Source: Cristatella mucedo
Lineage: Eukaryota; Bryozoa; Phylactolaemata; Cristatellidae
Direction: 5' to 3'
Length of the DNA: 64,000 nucleotides
Assembly: GCA_009760855.2 (NCBI GenBank)
Contig: WPIO01000039.1
Span: 1,401,001 to 1,465,000 of the forward strand
A program made the position numbers and the translations under genes. Every line of letters begins with the position of its first letter. Position 1 is the stretch's first letter. Under the pieces are notes generated by a model that was not told the DNA's origin, ran no database searches, and saw nothing but the letters and a program-made list of their open reading frames with translations. Shown here in pieces: positions 41,130 to 57,182 of this stretch.

Positions 41130-41686
41130 ATGGCGCAGAAAGCTTTTAATGGCAGCAGCTTTAAGTGGAGCCGGACAAGGTGGCAAGAACTTTGAGCTGC
41201 TCTCGGAGATGATGCGGAAGCTGCCGAAGCTGCCGCGGATTGTCTAAAGCTACCGCGGCTTTTTCAGGGCTCACCGGTGCACGCCGCCGCCCGATTCAAT
41301 GCTCGGCCGACACGACGCTCTGACGCATAGACCCGACAGGAGGCCGCCGACTTGTCACCATCCGTGTTGACGCTCTGTCGTATTTGTAGACCCGCTGGCG
41401 ACGCGCTGTCCGTTATCTGGACTGTCCGGCGCTATGTTTATAGGCTTTGATTTTTTTATTTGAGAAACCGGGTCCGGATAAAGATTTGACTTCTCTAAAG
41501 GCACAATACAAGCGAAGTATTATTATTATAATTATTAATATAAAGCGAATAACCAGGAAGAGCGGAGCGCCGCATGAAACGAATGGTCCACGGCCACGTC
41601 ACTCACTTTTTCGGACACGTTTCGCAAGGTCACGATTGGAGAAGCGTTCGACGACTAGACCGCGGACGGTGGGTGGTAAGGTCAAG
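41130..41686 (+). pseudogene. Decayed FABP pseudogene (exon 1 and exon 2 remnants)
   Basis: The exon 1 remnant starts at ATG 41130 and reads MAQKAFNGSSFKWSRT. After a frameshift it continues GKNFELLSEMMRKL, matching the ENFDKFMEKL region of FABP-3. The exon 2 remnant at about 41600-41686 reads TFSDTFRKVTIGEAFDD, a stop, then TADGG, matching STF...FKIGDEFDDVTLDGR. It ends GTCAAG|GTAAGAG, so the exon 2 donor site is still recognisable. The start of exon 2 is only weakly recognisable, and no exon 3 or 4 was found. The frameshift, internal stops and lost exons rule out a working FABP. It lies in the same orientation between FABP-2 and FABP-3. Confidence 0.8.
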
Positions 41687-41699
41687 GTAAGAGAACGGT

Positions 41700-42400
41700 C
41701 GACCCAAGAGTGTCAATCGCCGAAGCTCCTGCTTTTTGCTACGCGCAGAGGTGTCGCGCCAGAAAGCGATGCCGCTTCCGTCGCGGCGCAGGCGGCGGCG
41801 GCGGCGGCGGTAGCGGCTGCTGCGAGCTGCCGCTGCTGCTGCGAGTTGCCGCCGGACTGCCAGCGAGCAGACGGGCTCGAGCCTCGCGTCGACCGACAGA
41901 CCAAGAGAGCTGCCAAGCGACCGCGGCCTCGGACAACGCGAGTCTTTAGAGCCCGTGGCTCTCCTCGTCTCGGCCCGTGGCCGGACGCGTCAGCAGTGCA
42001 GATTGCGCACCTTCTCCACAGTCGCGTTCGAGAGCAGCCTCGCGTTCATTACAAAATGGAGGCGACTGGCTCTGGCTCCGGCTCGCGTCGTTCGCGCCCG
42101 TCCGCGACCGCAACTTGCCTTTACAGCGGATCAATTCCTGCAGCTTTCGATTGGGCTTGAGTGCGCCGTGCATCGTCCCTAGTTTAAATATGCGTCCCGC
42201 ACGAAGATTTCAGCGGCTTCAAGGATTCAGCGGCTTCGCGTACGCAGTGACAACAATAAAGCGTCGGACGCTTTCTCCGATTCGCTTCCGGGCGAAGGAC
42301 GAGAGCATAGTGCAAGGCTCGAACCTGTCGCCCGGATCGTGACGTGCGAGTGCTGCACGCGAACGGCCTCTCGCTGAGCCTGGCCCGAGGCAGGAGCGCA
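41700..42400. other. GC-rich, CpG-dense sequence after the pseudogene
   Basis: A very CpG-rich stretch with GGC triplet repeats at about 41790-41830. Overlapping open frames on both strands are expected at this composition and have no recognisable domain. Confidence 0.5.
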
Positions 42401-42407
42401 AAGCGTA

Positions 42408-42588
42408 GCCCAGGAGGTAAGTAGTGCGTAGTGCGTAGTGCGCTCGCTCTCATGACCTCGGTAGCGGTTTCGAATCCTGCAGCGAGCGATCCATTGTTGC
42501 CGACTGCAAGCCGACTGCAAGCCGCCGCGATAACCGTCGAGGCTCTTCTGCCGCCATAAAAAAAGTGGCTGCCAAATCAGCTAACATT
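42408..42588 (+). mobile_element. SINE-1 copy (tRNA-derived)
   Basis: The head includes a triplicated TAGTGCG. The B-box-like GGTTTCGAATCC follows, then GAGCGATCCATTGTTGCC, a duplicated GACTGCAAGCC, GGCTCTTCTGCCGCCATA and CCAAATCAGCTAAC. Confidence 0.7.
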
Positions 42589-42594
42589 GGGCAC

Positions 42595-43475
42595 TCCGAA
42601 GCCGCGCCCAGCCCAGGAGGCCAGCGCGACGCAGCCGCCGCTTAGCGCCGCTCGTCGGGCCGAAGAGATCAGTTTGTATAATCTTCACCTTCGCTAGCTG
42701 GCTACGAGCTTCCTATTCCGCCTCTGCTGTCAGCAGGCGCGCTGGCGCCATCGAGCTTCGCGCTCGCGCCACCTTACGGCCCACAGGCTGCGCCAGCGTC
42801 GTCTGCGCATCCAGCGAGCGGCGGCGGCGAGCGGCAGTGCCGCCCGTTCGCCCAGGCCCCGCTTCGCGCGCGTTCGCTTATCTCACTGCCAGTCGCGCTT
42901 TCCCCTGCGCCACCTCTTCGCGAGATCTTTACGAGGCGGCACTTATCAACTCGCGGCCAGACCGCGAGCGAATGGAGGAGGCCGGAGGTCGGAGTCGCCG
43001 TTTACGGTCGGAGTCGCCATTTAATGCGCCCGCCGTAAACTGTGAAAACCGCAGACGTCGAGCGAGCGCTCATCCCGATTAATCCGCTCGTCGCTCGGTC
43101 CTTCCTCTTCGGTCGGCCGCGCGCGGCCGCGCCTATGAGAGCGCGCGCGCGATGGCTTTGCACGAATGCCTCGTCTGAGAGGCGGTCGACTCAATTGAAA
43201 AGGTAATCCGCCCGCCGGAAGTTCCCTACTTCAACCGGCTCGGGGAGGTGCCCCGGGGTGAGGAAGCTGACGGAGGACTTTCTTGGTGTGAGCACTTTAA
43301 GCTCGGCTCTCGCTCTTGAACTGACACGCTATCGCTTTCAGACTGCGGCGACTCGCTGCGATGCCCCGCGCGACTCAGCATCCGCCATGAGACTTTTTAT
43401 GGTCGCTGCCACTGCAGGCCGGGTAGCCCCGCTCCTTCAACGCAGATCGGCCACACGTCCAACGCGAATGTAACG
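42595..43475. other. GC-rich intergenic, nothing recognised
   Basis: CpG-dense sequence with overlapping open frames but no recognisable protein motif. Confidence 0.5.
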
Positions 43476-43484
43476 TAGCTCCGC

Positions 43485-43965
43485 CTGTAACTCCGCAGAG
43501 CCACAAAGACTTACGCAGGCGAGTTTTGTATAGCGTGAACTCACAGCCTAAGCCGCTTTCGGCACGCATTCGGTAGCCAACGGACTTCGTCTCACTCAAC
43601 AAAGAGACAGTGGAGAAGCATAGCCGAGCGAGGAGAGCAGTCAAGGTAGTGAGTGGCGTGAAAGTAGCAGCTCAAGACGGCTGGAAAGGATATGCCATAG
43701 TCGGCAGCAGGAGAGCAGCTGCCGGTGCCCAAGAACCGCGGAAGTGACTTCCGCAGTCTCGGGCACCTGCAGAGCAAAAGCTTCTGTCTCCAACGGTCTT
43801 TTTAGCTCGGAGAAACGGAACAGCTAATTTAGTGTCCAAGCAGAACCTGAGGGTGCGAGGAGGCTGAAACTGGATGCAGAAAGTCATCTAGGTATGAAGT
43901 AGTCAAACCGTGGCGGGCCTTGTGGGTCAGCCTAAGAGCTGGCGCCCGACCCGCCTTGCCGCAGC
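43485..43965 (-). mobile_element. LINE B 3' fragment
   Basis: On the minus strand this has the C-terminal frames (PRTLRFCLDTKLAVPFLRAK, then CYFHATHYLDCSPRSAML) and the 3' blocks ACCGAATGCGTGCCGAAAGC and GTTACAGGCGGAGCTACG. It is one of the better preserved LINE B copies. Confidence 0.75.
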
Positions 43966-43969
43966 CGGT

Positions 43970-44865
43970 CAGACGTAGCGCCCCCGGTTAGCGCCTAGAG
44001 GGTCCGGCGGGCGCCTGAGCACACAGTGGCTTATCTCGTCTGCCAGCTTATCGGGCCGGGCCCGACGACAGCCCCCTGCAAAATCCGCTGGCGGCCTAGA
44101 GGTCTAGCCGCAGCGGATGCCGCCGCCAAGCGGCTCTGCCGACGACAGGCCGACCTCTGGCGTATTCGATCGAACGCTGCCTGCTCGCCGCTTTTCCGCC
44201 CCAGCGGCGGCGCCGGCACTAGGCGGCCGTGACCAGACGGCAAGCGGCAGCAGACCGCAGGATCCCATCTGCGCCGTCAATTAGTTAGCGGAGCGGGGAC
44301 GGGAAGAGAGGCCGCGCCCAGGCAGCGACCGCGACCGATTCCTAGGCTGCTTTGCTTGTTTTTCAAGGCGTGGGAGGCCATCTTTTACTGACCCGCGTTT
44401 CCGCGACCCCCTCGTTACGCTCTCTAGAAGCAGTTCGGCCTCGGCGCCAAGTGCCGCGAGCGACGGGAGCGCTAACGCAGCGAAGGATACGGCGCACGCG
44501 GTGCGCAGTCGGAGTTGTTTCCCAGATCCTTTTAAAGCCGGAAGCGAGCGTCTTAGCCTCTTGCCGATGTCACGACAATCTCGTGCCATCAGCGTAAGAT
44601 CAATTCCGCCAACATTGAGTCTGCCGATGTAGATGAGCAGACGATCGGCGAAGCACGTCGTTCGCGCGGCAGAGGTGCGCGCTAGACGGCCACCCGAAAC
44701 GGCCCTCCCGAAGACCCGGACCCTCGTCGCCGTCGAGCAGGCGGCGGCGGGAAAGCTCGTGCGCCGCGCCGCGCCGGAAGTCCGACGGTGCGCGTCGAAC
44801 CGCGGCCCGCGGATGGCAAACTCGAGGACGCAACTGCGCGAAATCGGGTCGGAGTATCGCCCTTC
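43970..44865. other. GC-rich intergenic, nothing supported
   Basis: CpG-dense. Faint resemblances to FABP exons at about 44510-44850 were examined and not accepted. Confidence 0.45.
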
Positions 44866-44867
44866 TT

Positions 44868-45150
44868 TTCTTACGCAACGACAACTACTCTCCTACTGCC
44901 GACTATGGCTCATCCTTTTTCAGCGGTCCTGAGCTGCTACTTCTATGCTACTCACTACCTCAACTGCTCTCCTGACTCTGCTATGCTTCCCACTTTCTCT
45001 TTGTTGCGTGAGACGAAGTCTGTTGGCTACCGAATGCGTACCGAAAGCCGCTTAGGCTGTGAGTGCGCTATACAAAACTCTCCTGCGTAACACCCACATA
45101 GTCTTTATGACTTTGTGGAGTTACAGACGGACATACATTACGTTACATTC
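44868..45150 (+). mobile_element. LINE B 3' end
   Basis: A well preserved 3' end: CTACTGCCGACTATGGCTCA, CAGCGGTCCTGAGCTGC, GCGTGAGACGAAGTCTGTTG, CGTACCGAAAGCCGCTTAGG and GAGTTACAGACGGACATACA, ending in TTACGTTACATT. Confidence 0.85.
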
Positions 45151-45303
45151 TTTCTCCGCGCAGAGAAGCACCGAGTCTGAGCGGCTCGAGGCAGACGCTC
45201 AGCGACCGCCTCGACGCCGCCGCTTCTGCGCCGCTGCCGCCGCCGCCGCTCCCATCGCTCGCGCTGGCTGCTTGCGCAGCGGCCGCAGAGTCACGCACCA
45301 CTT

Positions 45304-45390
45304 CCCAGCCCAGCCCAGCCCAGCCCAGCCCAGCCCAGCCCAGCCCAGCCCAGCCCAGCCCACCCCAGCCCAGCCCAGCCCAGCCCAGCC
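45304..45390. repeat. (CCCAG)n pentanucleotide array
   Basis: About 17 copies of the 5 bp unit CCCAG, with one CCCAC variant. It lies about 500 bp upstream of the FABP-3 start. Confidence 0.95.
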
Positions 45391-45886
45391 GACCGCCAAA
45401 CTAGCCCGCGCTAGCGGACCGAAGCCGTCAACGGGTTGAAGCGCGGTTGGCTCGCTGTTAGCGCGGCGATAAGCGCCGCGCTAACAGCGATAAGCGCGAT
45501 ACCTAGGCGTCGTCGACGGGTCTGCTCGGTCGCCTCGGCGGATTCGCCGCGCGAAACGAGCGAAGGCTGGGCGGTCGTCGTCCACGAGAAGCAATCGCGG
45601 ACCGGAGGCGGTGATTGTTGAATAGCGCTTCGCCGTTTCGTTTATGGCGCTCGAAGCGGCACGATAAAATTAGCACTTAACTCCCGCTTGACAAACCACG
45701 CCGCCGCCTAGCGGCACGCGGTCAAGCCGTTTCGAGGGGCGATTACTGCCCGGCCACCTGGAACAATAAACAGCCGGGGAAGAGAGTCGAGGGGCAAGGG
45801 TCAGCCGGAGATCGGGGTGGGCTGACTTGTTGATTGCCGACTCGATCCGTCGGTTAACGGTTGCGCGCCAGCGGCTGAACGGCACG

Positions 45887-50612
<4,726 letters not shown>

Positions 50613-50645
50613 CGAGAATGCGGCAAGCGTGGAATACCAATTGAA

Positions 50646-50651
50646 AATAAA
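50646..50651 (+). promoter_or_regulatory. FABP-3 polyadenylation signal
   Basis: AATAAA 34 bases after the FABP-3 stop, implying a short 3' UTR as in FABP-1. Confidence 0.65.
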
Positions 50652-50699
50652 TAACGGAACAAATGCATAAAAGCAGCTTAAATGCTTGTCCACGTTAGA

Positions 50700-52255
50700 A
50701 GATGTGCTCGCCGAGCTCATGTGTGTATATGTGCGAACGCGCGTGTGTACGGGACGGGATGCACGTGCTTGCGTGCACCTCTGTCTGCAGCCTCGAACTG
50801 CTACCAGGAGGACTAAGGCTCACGCTGAAGAGTTTTCCTAGCTCAAGGCCTTAGCAGTTTTCAAAACTGCACGCGATGATCAACTGAATTCCTTTCTAAA
50901 GATACACAAATCGAGAAATGTGAACAAGTCAGGAGCAAATTTCAAGAAAGCAAGTCGCATTGATCACAAACCTAAGACCGCTAGAAACAGAGCACCTTAC
51001 TCGGAAAACAGGAGCGAAAATTTGAACACGGAAGCCTAACGTGGTTGTATAGAGGTGAGTTCCACACTTGATAAAGCTGTAGAGAAGGTCTTCTTACGCG
51101 ATAAAAACATTTTTCAATCAGAACAGTTTCGGGAGTATCCTCACTAAAAATGTCCCTCCTAAAATGATTTTATGGTCAAGGTCGACCGTGCCCTGTCTAA
51201 AGTTGGACGACATACCTAAACGAGCAAAGGCTTTCCAGTGTGCGTTGCCAACTTAATCTGGCCTTTATGACCTAGTATTTACGTTCACTTTAATAGCAGT
51301 GGATCTGAACTAAAATTAGGAAAAAGCCACTTGGCTGTGTCCAGGTAAAAATTTCTACTATACATGTATTCTAAATATTGGTACACTGCTCCTTAACGGT
51401 CTTGAATTTGTTTGCGAGCGAGATAATCGGCTTATGCTTTATTATATTATATATATATATTATATTATTATATATTATTATATATTTATATTATATTTTT
51501 ATTATATTATATAGACGATGCAGCTTATGCTAGACGATGTGACAATTTCCTTTATTGTTCAGCAAATACAAGCGCTCAGCAGAGGCACGTTATGATTGCG
51601 TTCGCCTGATAAAAGCTACCATCAGAGTAGAAATACGCTGCACCTCGCTGTCGTCTCGTGTTACCTTAGATTTACTAACTATTAACGCGTGACTCCGACG
51701 ATAGTCTAGAGAAGGCGGCTGCACCAACAACGTAAAACTTTGACCACCAGGTTTTTCATTCGACTTTAATAAATTTCCTGGAAGCTTTGACGCCGGGATT
51801 CTCGGGAATTTCCAGTGTCTACAAAAAGTCTTAATGAAAGTCACGGACTGCTGCACAATTATTCTTAAGAACACAATCACCGAACCAAGATCTCCAGGAG
51901 GAACAGGATATCAAACCAAGTCAAGATAAAACCATGCTATACAATTTTCGTCCCTGGATATTAAGCGTTATTTCCTATTTGGTAAGCGTAATTTCCTAGT
52001 TACGTAAGCCTCAGCGGTACAGAAAACGGCCGCGATTCCGGACGTACTTAGCCGCTATAACAAGGACAGCGATCAACTTGAGATTAAAAAAGATTTCTGT
52101 TGAAAAAACGTGACAAGTTCGGATCTTTTGGTTCACGTTTATTCCGAAAAAATTAATGAATCAAAATATTAAAACTTTCATACAAAAGTGTGACTAATCA
52201 AAAGGGTTCAGAAATGAGTATTGTTCTACTGCACATCACTTGCTCGAAGAATCAT
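50700..52255. other. Intergenic, no gene recognised
   Basis: It contains a TA/TTA-rich tract at about 51435-51515. I searched the minus strand here for the missing last exon of FABP-4 (an Arg-x-Tyr-Lys C-terminus) and found none. Confidence 0.5.
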
Positions 52256-52261
52256 CCAAAC

Positions 52262-52981
<720 letters not shown>

Positions 52982-52984
52982 AGT

Positions 52985-53815
52985 ACGGGTACTTTTTTCC
53001 TTTTACGAAGCAGCACAGTTTTGAGGCTCCTGGATGAACTGTCTGCGAATAGGCACCATTCACTCTCGGATTACATATGACTCATATAGCCTCGAAGAGA
53101 CCAGCCACAATGTTTCCTAAGCGCAGTCCATCTTGCCGACATAATAGATCGGAAACTGTTGGCCGCGCTTCCTCTGATATGCTAGTTTCACACCTTTAAT
53201 TAAAAGAATTCACTCCTTGAGCCAAGCTATTGGAAGCGCAGCATTGGACTAGGAAGATCACGATCTTCAATCAAGTTGCTCAGGTCATCTCGGGGTTGAA
53301 GAAGAATGGAAGCCCCGTCTTCTCGTCAACACGGGAGAAAATTGAATGTGGATCTTTCCATATCCGTCTCGCCGCCTACTTATTGCTCTGCTCTGAAATT
53401 ATTTTAGCCCTAATCCCTCTCCTACGGTTAGAGTGAGACTCGGGTACCGATGGCTAACGGAATGCTGGGATACACGCTGGGAGGCGCGCTCTTGCCAGTG
53501 CGACGTTTCTAAGTATCCACCAAGCAGACGTAACAGTTGTTTGAGAGATCAGTTGGTTTCGGCGAAATTCCTGCGATGGACAACTCCTCGGGCCTCGTCT
53601 CTTGACAATGCCAGTAGGCATACTGGAATTATATAAATTAGAAATTGCATTTGAAATTTCACATAATATTGTGTGAGAAATTTCTTCTGGCGAGAATCAG
53701 TTTTAGGCTTGCGTTCTCCTGCCGTGTTTGCATGTGAAATAAGGTGCACGGGGTTTGTCCTGATTCCTGCCTGGAATGTCGAAATATGCATTAAGCATCT
53801 TAATAAAAGTGTTCA
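52985..53815. other. Intergenic, nothing recognised
   Basis: Short open frames without recognisable motifs and no known repeat. Confidence 0.5.
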
Positions 53816-53821
53816 CGGAAT

Positions 53822-53962
53822 TTTTAATAATAATGATATTAATAAATTTGATAAAGTGCCCTCTGAGAACTCAATTTCTTACTAGGCGCTTTACAATTGC
53901 TGCAAAGGAAGCACGATCGAATGGTTAGTGGTAGCATGCTCAATAAGCAGCAAGAATAATAT
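53822..53962 (-). mobile_element. LINE A tail, older copy
   Basis: An (AAT)n-like tail, the hairpin CCCTCTGAGAACTCAATTTC ... GGCGCTTTAC and about 70 bp of 3' UTR. It abuts directly on the next LINE A tail. Confidence 0.75.
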
Positions 53963-54690
53963 AATAATAATAATAATAATAATTCACTTGATAAAGCGCC
54001 CTCAGAGAACTTGATCTCTCTCTAGGCGCTTTACATTTGCTGTAAAGGGAAATGCCATTGAATGGTAAGTAAAATCATGCTTGAAGAAAACAAACGAAAT
54101 GAATAATATGGTTAGGGGTGACATGCACAGGGTCATCATGCAAATGTGGTTAGTATAGCTAGGGGTGACCTGCAGAGGGGTCCAGCATGCAAATTTGGTT
54201 AGTGGCAGCATGCAACGGTATCAGCACTCATAAGTACATAAAGGAAGAATTACAGGGACTCACTAAATGCTGCAATAAATAAATGCATTTTTAGTTTTTT
54301 TTTTAATTTGGACAAGTCAGGAGATGTCGTGACGCAAGTCGGAAGTGAGTTCACGCTTGGGGAGCATACGAACTAAAGGCAAGGCCTCCAAACGATTGAG
54401 ATTTGTACGAGGTACGGGTAAACAGATAGATTCCGAAAAACGGGAGGTAAGATGCGTAGCCTGGTGGGGAAGTAGATCTTATAGCTAGGCTGGAGCCAAA
54501 GAATGGAGGGACCTAAAAGTGAGTGACAAAACCTTGAAGTCAATGTGTTGCTTGACTGGGAGCCAGTGCAGTTCGGGGAGAAGTGGTGTGTTGTGGCAAC
54601 TGCGAGGCTCACGACAGAAAAGCCTAGTTGCAGAGGTTTGCCAGCTGTAAGCGCCAGATTGCATAGGCCGGTAAACCAGAAGCACTTAAG
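53963..54690 (-). mobile_element. LINE A 3' end with reverse transcriptase C-terminus
   Basis: The (AAT)n tail, the intact hairpin, and a 3' UTR with three instead of two head-to-tail GTCAGCATGC-type units (one decayed). Coding fragments follow (TRLFCREPRSCHNTPLLPEL, HWLPVKQHIDFKVLSLTF). It looks inserted next to or into the older tail at 53822. Confidence 0.8.
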
Positions 54691-54697
54691 GATAGAT

Positions 54698-54860
54698 CCG
54701 TGGTGGCTCACTAGGTTGGGCGGTTGCTTTTCACGACCTCGGTCCTGAGGTTGTGGGTTCGAATCCTGTGGTGAGCGATCCTTTATCGCCACTGCAAGCG
54801 GTGGTGATAGCCGTAAAGGCTCTTCTGTCGCTATACAAAAGAGGCTGTTAAATCAGTAGT
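54698..54860 (+). mobile_element. SINE-1 copy, most complete (tRNA-derived)
   Basis: The A-box-like TGGCTCACTAGGTTGGGC is followed by the B box GGTTCGAATCC, identical to the polymerase III consensus. The body follows: GAGCGATCCTTTATCGCC, GCAAGCGGTGGTGATAGCC, GTAAAGGCTCTTCTGTCGC, ATACAAAAGAGGCTG and TTAAATCAG. It is a good model for the family. It was inserted immediately after a LINE A fragment. Confidence 0.88.
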
Positions 54861-54869
54861 ATTTATTTA

Positions 54870-55630
54870 TTTACGGATGCTGCCTCTAAAGAATGAATGT
54901 AGCCAGGTCTTTGAGCAATTTTAATGGAACGAATTATATATACTTGCACCTCAGTTCAGACGAAATAAAACGGCTTACTATAGGATCGTGTCAATGTTAT
55001 TCTGCTATCGCTTTTCTGTAATGTTTCGGATATAAGAGTGCTGTATAAACACTACAAAGAACTTTACGCTACGGTTTACCTTTACCTGTCTTCCTTTCTT
55101 GCTGGACTAAGTGGATCACCCTGGCTGGAGTACTACCGAGTTACCTAAGCCGTGGCGATGGGTGCTATCTTGCCACATTTTCGTGAATAGTGCAGCCAAT
55201 TTGAAGATTTTAGCTAAAAGGACATCGTACCTGTTCCAAGCAATGCAGTTCAAATCTTGTGCAAGCCATTAATTTCTGTTTTTTTTTATTTCGCACAACA
55301 CTGCACAGACTGCCGGAATCTTTTTGAGCACGATCGCCGTAGGCAGCTTAATAATAACACTAATAATCAAATAAAAAATGTATATACAGTCGACTCTGCT
55401 TGTAAGAATACACTCGGGTTGGCAAATGGCCATTCTTGTAGGTGGAGTACTCCCATGTGCGGAGTGAGACTATAGCTAGAGTAAATCTGGGACAGAAAAT
55501 GTTATTAGTTACTGGGAGGAATTGTTATTCTTATAAGAGGAGTATTCCTATATCCGATATTATTATACGTGGGGTCGACTGCAACATCACAAGAGAAGTA
55601 AATTTCTTTGTGAGCAGTTTTTTTATGCTG
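54870..55630. other. Intergenic, nothing recognised
   Basis: A/T-rich sequence. A loosely repeated CTTGTAGGTGGAGTACTCCC-type segment occurs near 55400-55560. No gene recognised. Confidence 0.45.
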
Positions 55631-55639
55631 TAGAGGAAT

Positions 55640-56200
55640 CTTTCAATTGGTTAGGGATAACATGCACCGGGTCAGTACGCTAACAAAAATAACAGACAAA
55701 TCACAAGGAACCAGCTAAGGCTGTGAGAAATAAGTGGTTTTTGCAACGTGTTTTTAAACATCGTCAAGTCTGGTGATGCCATTATGCCATTCAGGTTTGA
55801 GTTAAAGGTCTTATGAAAAATCGAACTGAAGGCATGACCTCCAAAGGATTTATTGTCAGAGGCACAGCTAAACCACTTGAGTTAGAAAAGTGGATGGTAC
55901 CGTGCCTATCCTGATCTGGCAGCAGCTCTTAGTGGTAGGCGCGAGCAAGAGATTGAAGGGGCATGGAGGTGAGTGCATGAGAAAATCTTGAAGTTGATAC
56001 ACTGCTTGATGGGAAGCCAGTGCAGGTCGGTGACAAGTGGTGCGATGCGGCAATTGTAACGCTCGCCCCGGGCAAATCTAACTGCAGAGCTTTGTACCGG
56101 CTGTACGAGCATCCTAACACTAGCTCTCTTCATTTTATTGAAAGGAAAACTCCAAAAACCACGACGGAACGCTAAAACGTCAGCAGAAGTCAAACATGAA
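55640..56200 (-). mobile_element. LINE A fragment, strongly decayed
   Basis: GGTTAGGGATAACATGCACCGGG and the 3' UTR/C-terminal layout match LINE A, with LVTDLHWLPIKQCINFKIF in a minus frame near 56000. It is highly diverged and lacks the hairpin tail. Confidence 0.55.
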
Positions 56201-56219
56201 TGATTATGCATTAAGCTGC

Positions 56220-56925
56220 AGCCCACTAAGTATTGAAATGCATTGTGCTAAGTTGTGCGAAATAATACTTAGTTTTATGTCTTCTTATGAAACAGACTAG
56301 ACGCAGCCTATCGCAAACTTTGTCTTTTGATTTTACTATGAATTGCTTGATTGCTGTGCATTTGGGCATTCCGGACACTACTATTCCCTACTCGGCGAGA
56401 AATTCGCGATCTAGAGCTACTGCTCCATTTTTTAAATGGAATAACGTACAATTTTTACAAATATAGACCCCGTGTAAACTATTCGTGAACATGTTGCTCT
56501 TAATCTTTATCTTTTTCTCTGCGATCACGCTGTATTCGATTCGCGTAGCAAATGCCTCTGTCTAAGCGAAGACACGTGGTCTGGTCTCTGACGTCTGGTC
56601 TCGTTGGCCAACTTTGTCACAGGTGGTTGGCGGTTGGCTACTGCTGCAATAAATGGCTGCATCACTGCATGTACAGGATTATGTGCAGGATCATGTGCCG
56701 CCTCTTTTCTTGCTCCTACTATTACACCGTTGCTAGGTGATGTGGGCACGCAAAAAACCTCTACACATCAATTTTTTTATTTTGTCATTGTGTGCCAGAC
56801 GTAAGATGCTTGACATCGTAGCTTCGCTATCGGCACAAATGACCCGGCATAATATCATCACCTAGATTTTTAAGTAATAGGCTTACCATTTTACAAGTTG
56901 ATATGTGCGCGAGAATAAGTAAATG
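56220..56925. other. Intergenic, nothing recognised
   Basis: A plus-strand open frame at about 56604-56804 has an Ala/Gly-rich hydrophobic stretch (MANFVTGGWRLATAAINGC) but no recognised family. Confidence 0.45.
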
Positions 56926-56929
56926 CAAA

Positions 56930-57130
56930 GTAAAGTATCTCCGTCAGCAATTCCTCAAAGCCATAAAGGCCTAGTAGGCGTTACGCGAGAGATTTTGCTA
57001 TAGCGCACGAAAAAAACGTACGCCTACGCTTTCCGTACGCTTGCGTAGGCGAGCACGCCGTCTCGCGCAGCAACGAGAAAGTGAGAAGCGTAGCCAAATC
57101 TGGAGGACAGTCGAGGAAGTGAGCAGCCAG
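56930..57130 (-). mobile_element. LINE B 3' fragment, interrupted by SINE-2
   Basis: LINE B 3' blocks (GTTACGCGAGAGATTTTGCT, AGCAACGAGAAAGTGAGAAGC) are recognisable with divergence. The element appears to continue after the SINE-2 insertion near 57357 (CGCAGGAGAGC). Confidence 0.6.
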
Positions 57131-57182
57131 GAATATATTATTATAATATATATTAATACAACATATATTAATATAATATATA

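Noticed and set aside
44500-44850. Faint resemblance to FABP exons 2 and 3 (GVVSQILLKPE, DVDEQTIGEAR, GKLVRRAAPE)
   Set aside because: The matching peptides are in different frames, no splice sites support them, and GC-rich DNA gives such chance matches. The real pseudogene at 41130 is much clearer.
50690-50745. Minus-strand VRTYTHM as a candidate last exon of FABP-4
   Set aside because: It lies in a GT-rich stretch, has no LPDVP-like segment before it and no stop soon after.
54698-54775. A functional tRNA gene in the head of SINE-1
   Set aside because: The B box is near perfect, but the acceptor stem does not close and the sequence continues into the repeat body, as in a SINE.
56604-56804. 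Ala/Gly-rich plus-strand open frame
   Set aside because: Only about 66 residues with a hydrophobic stretch; no splice or family support.
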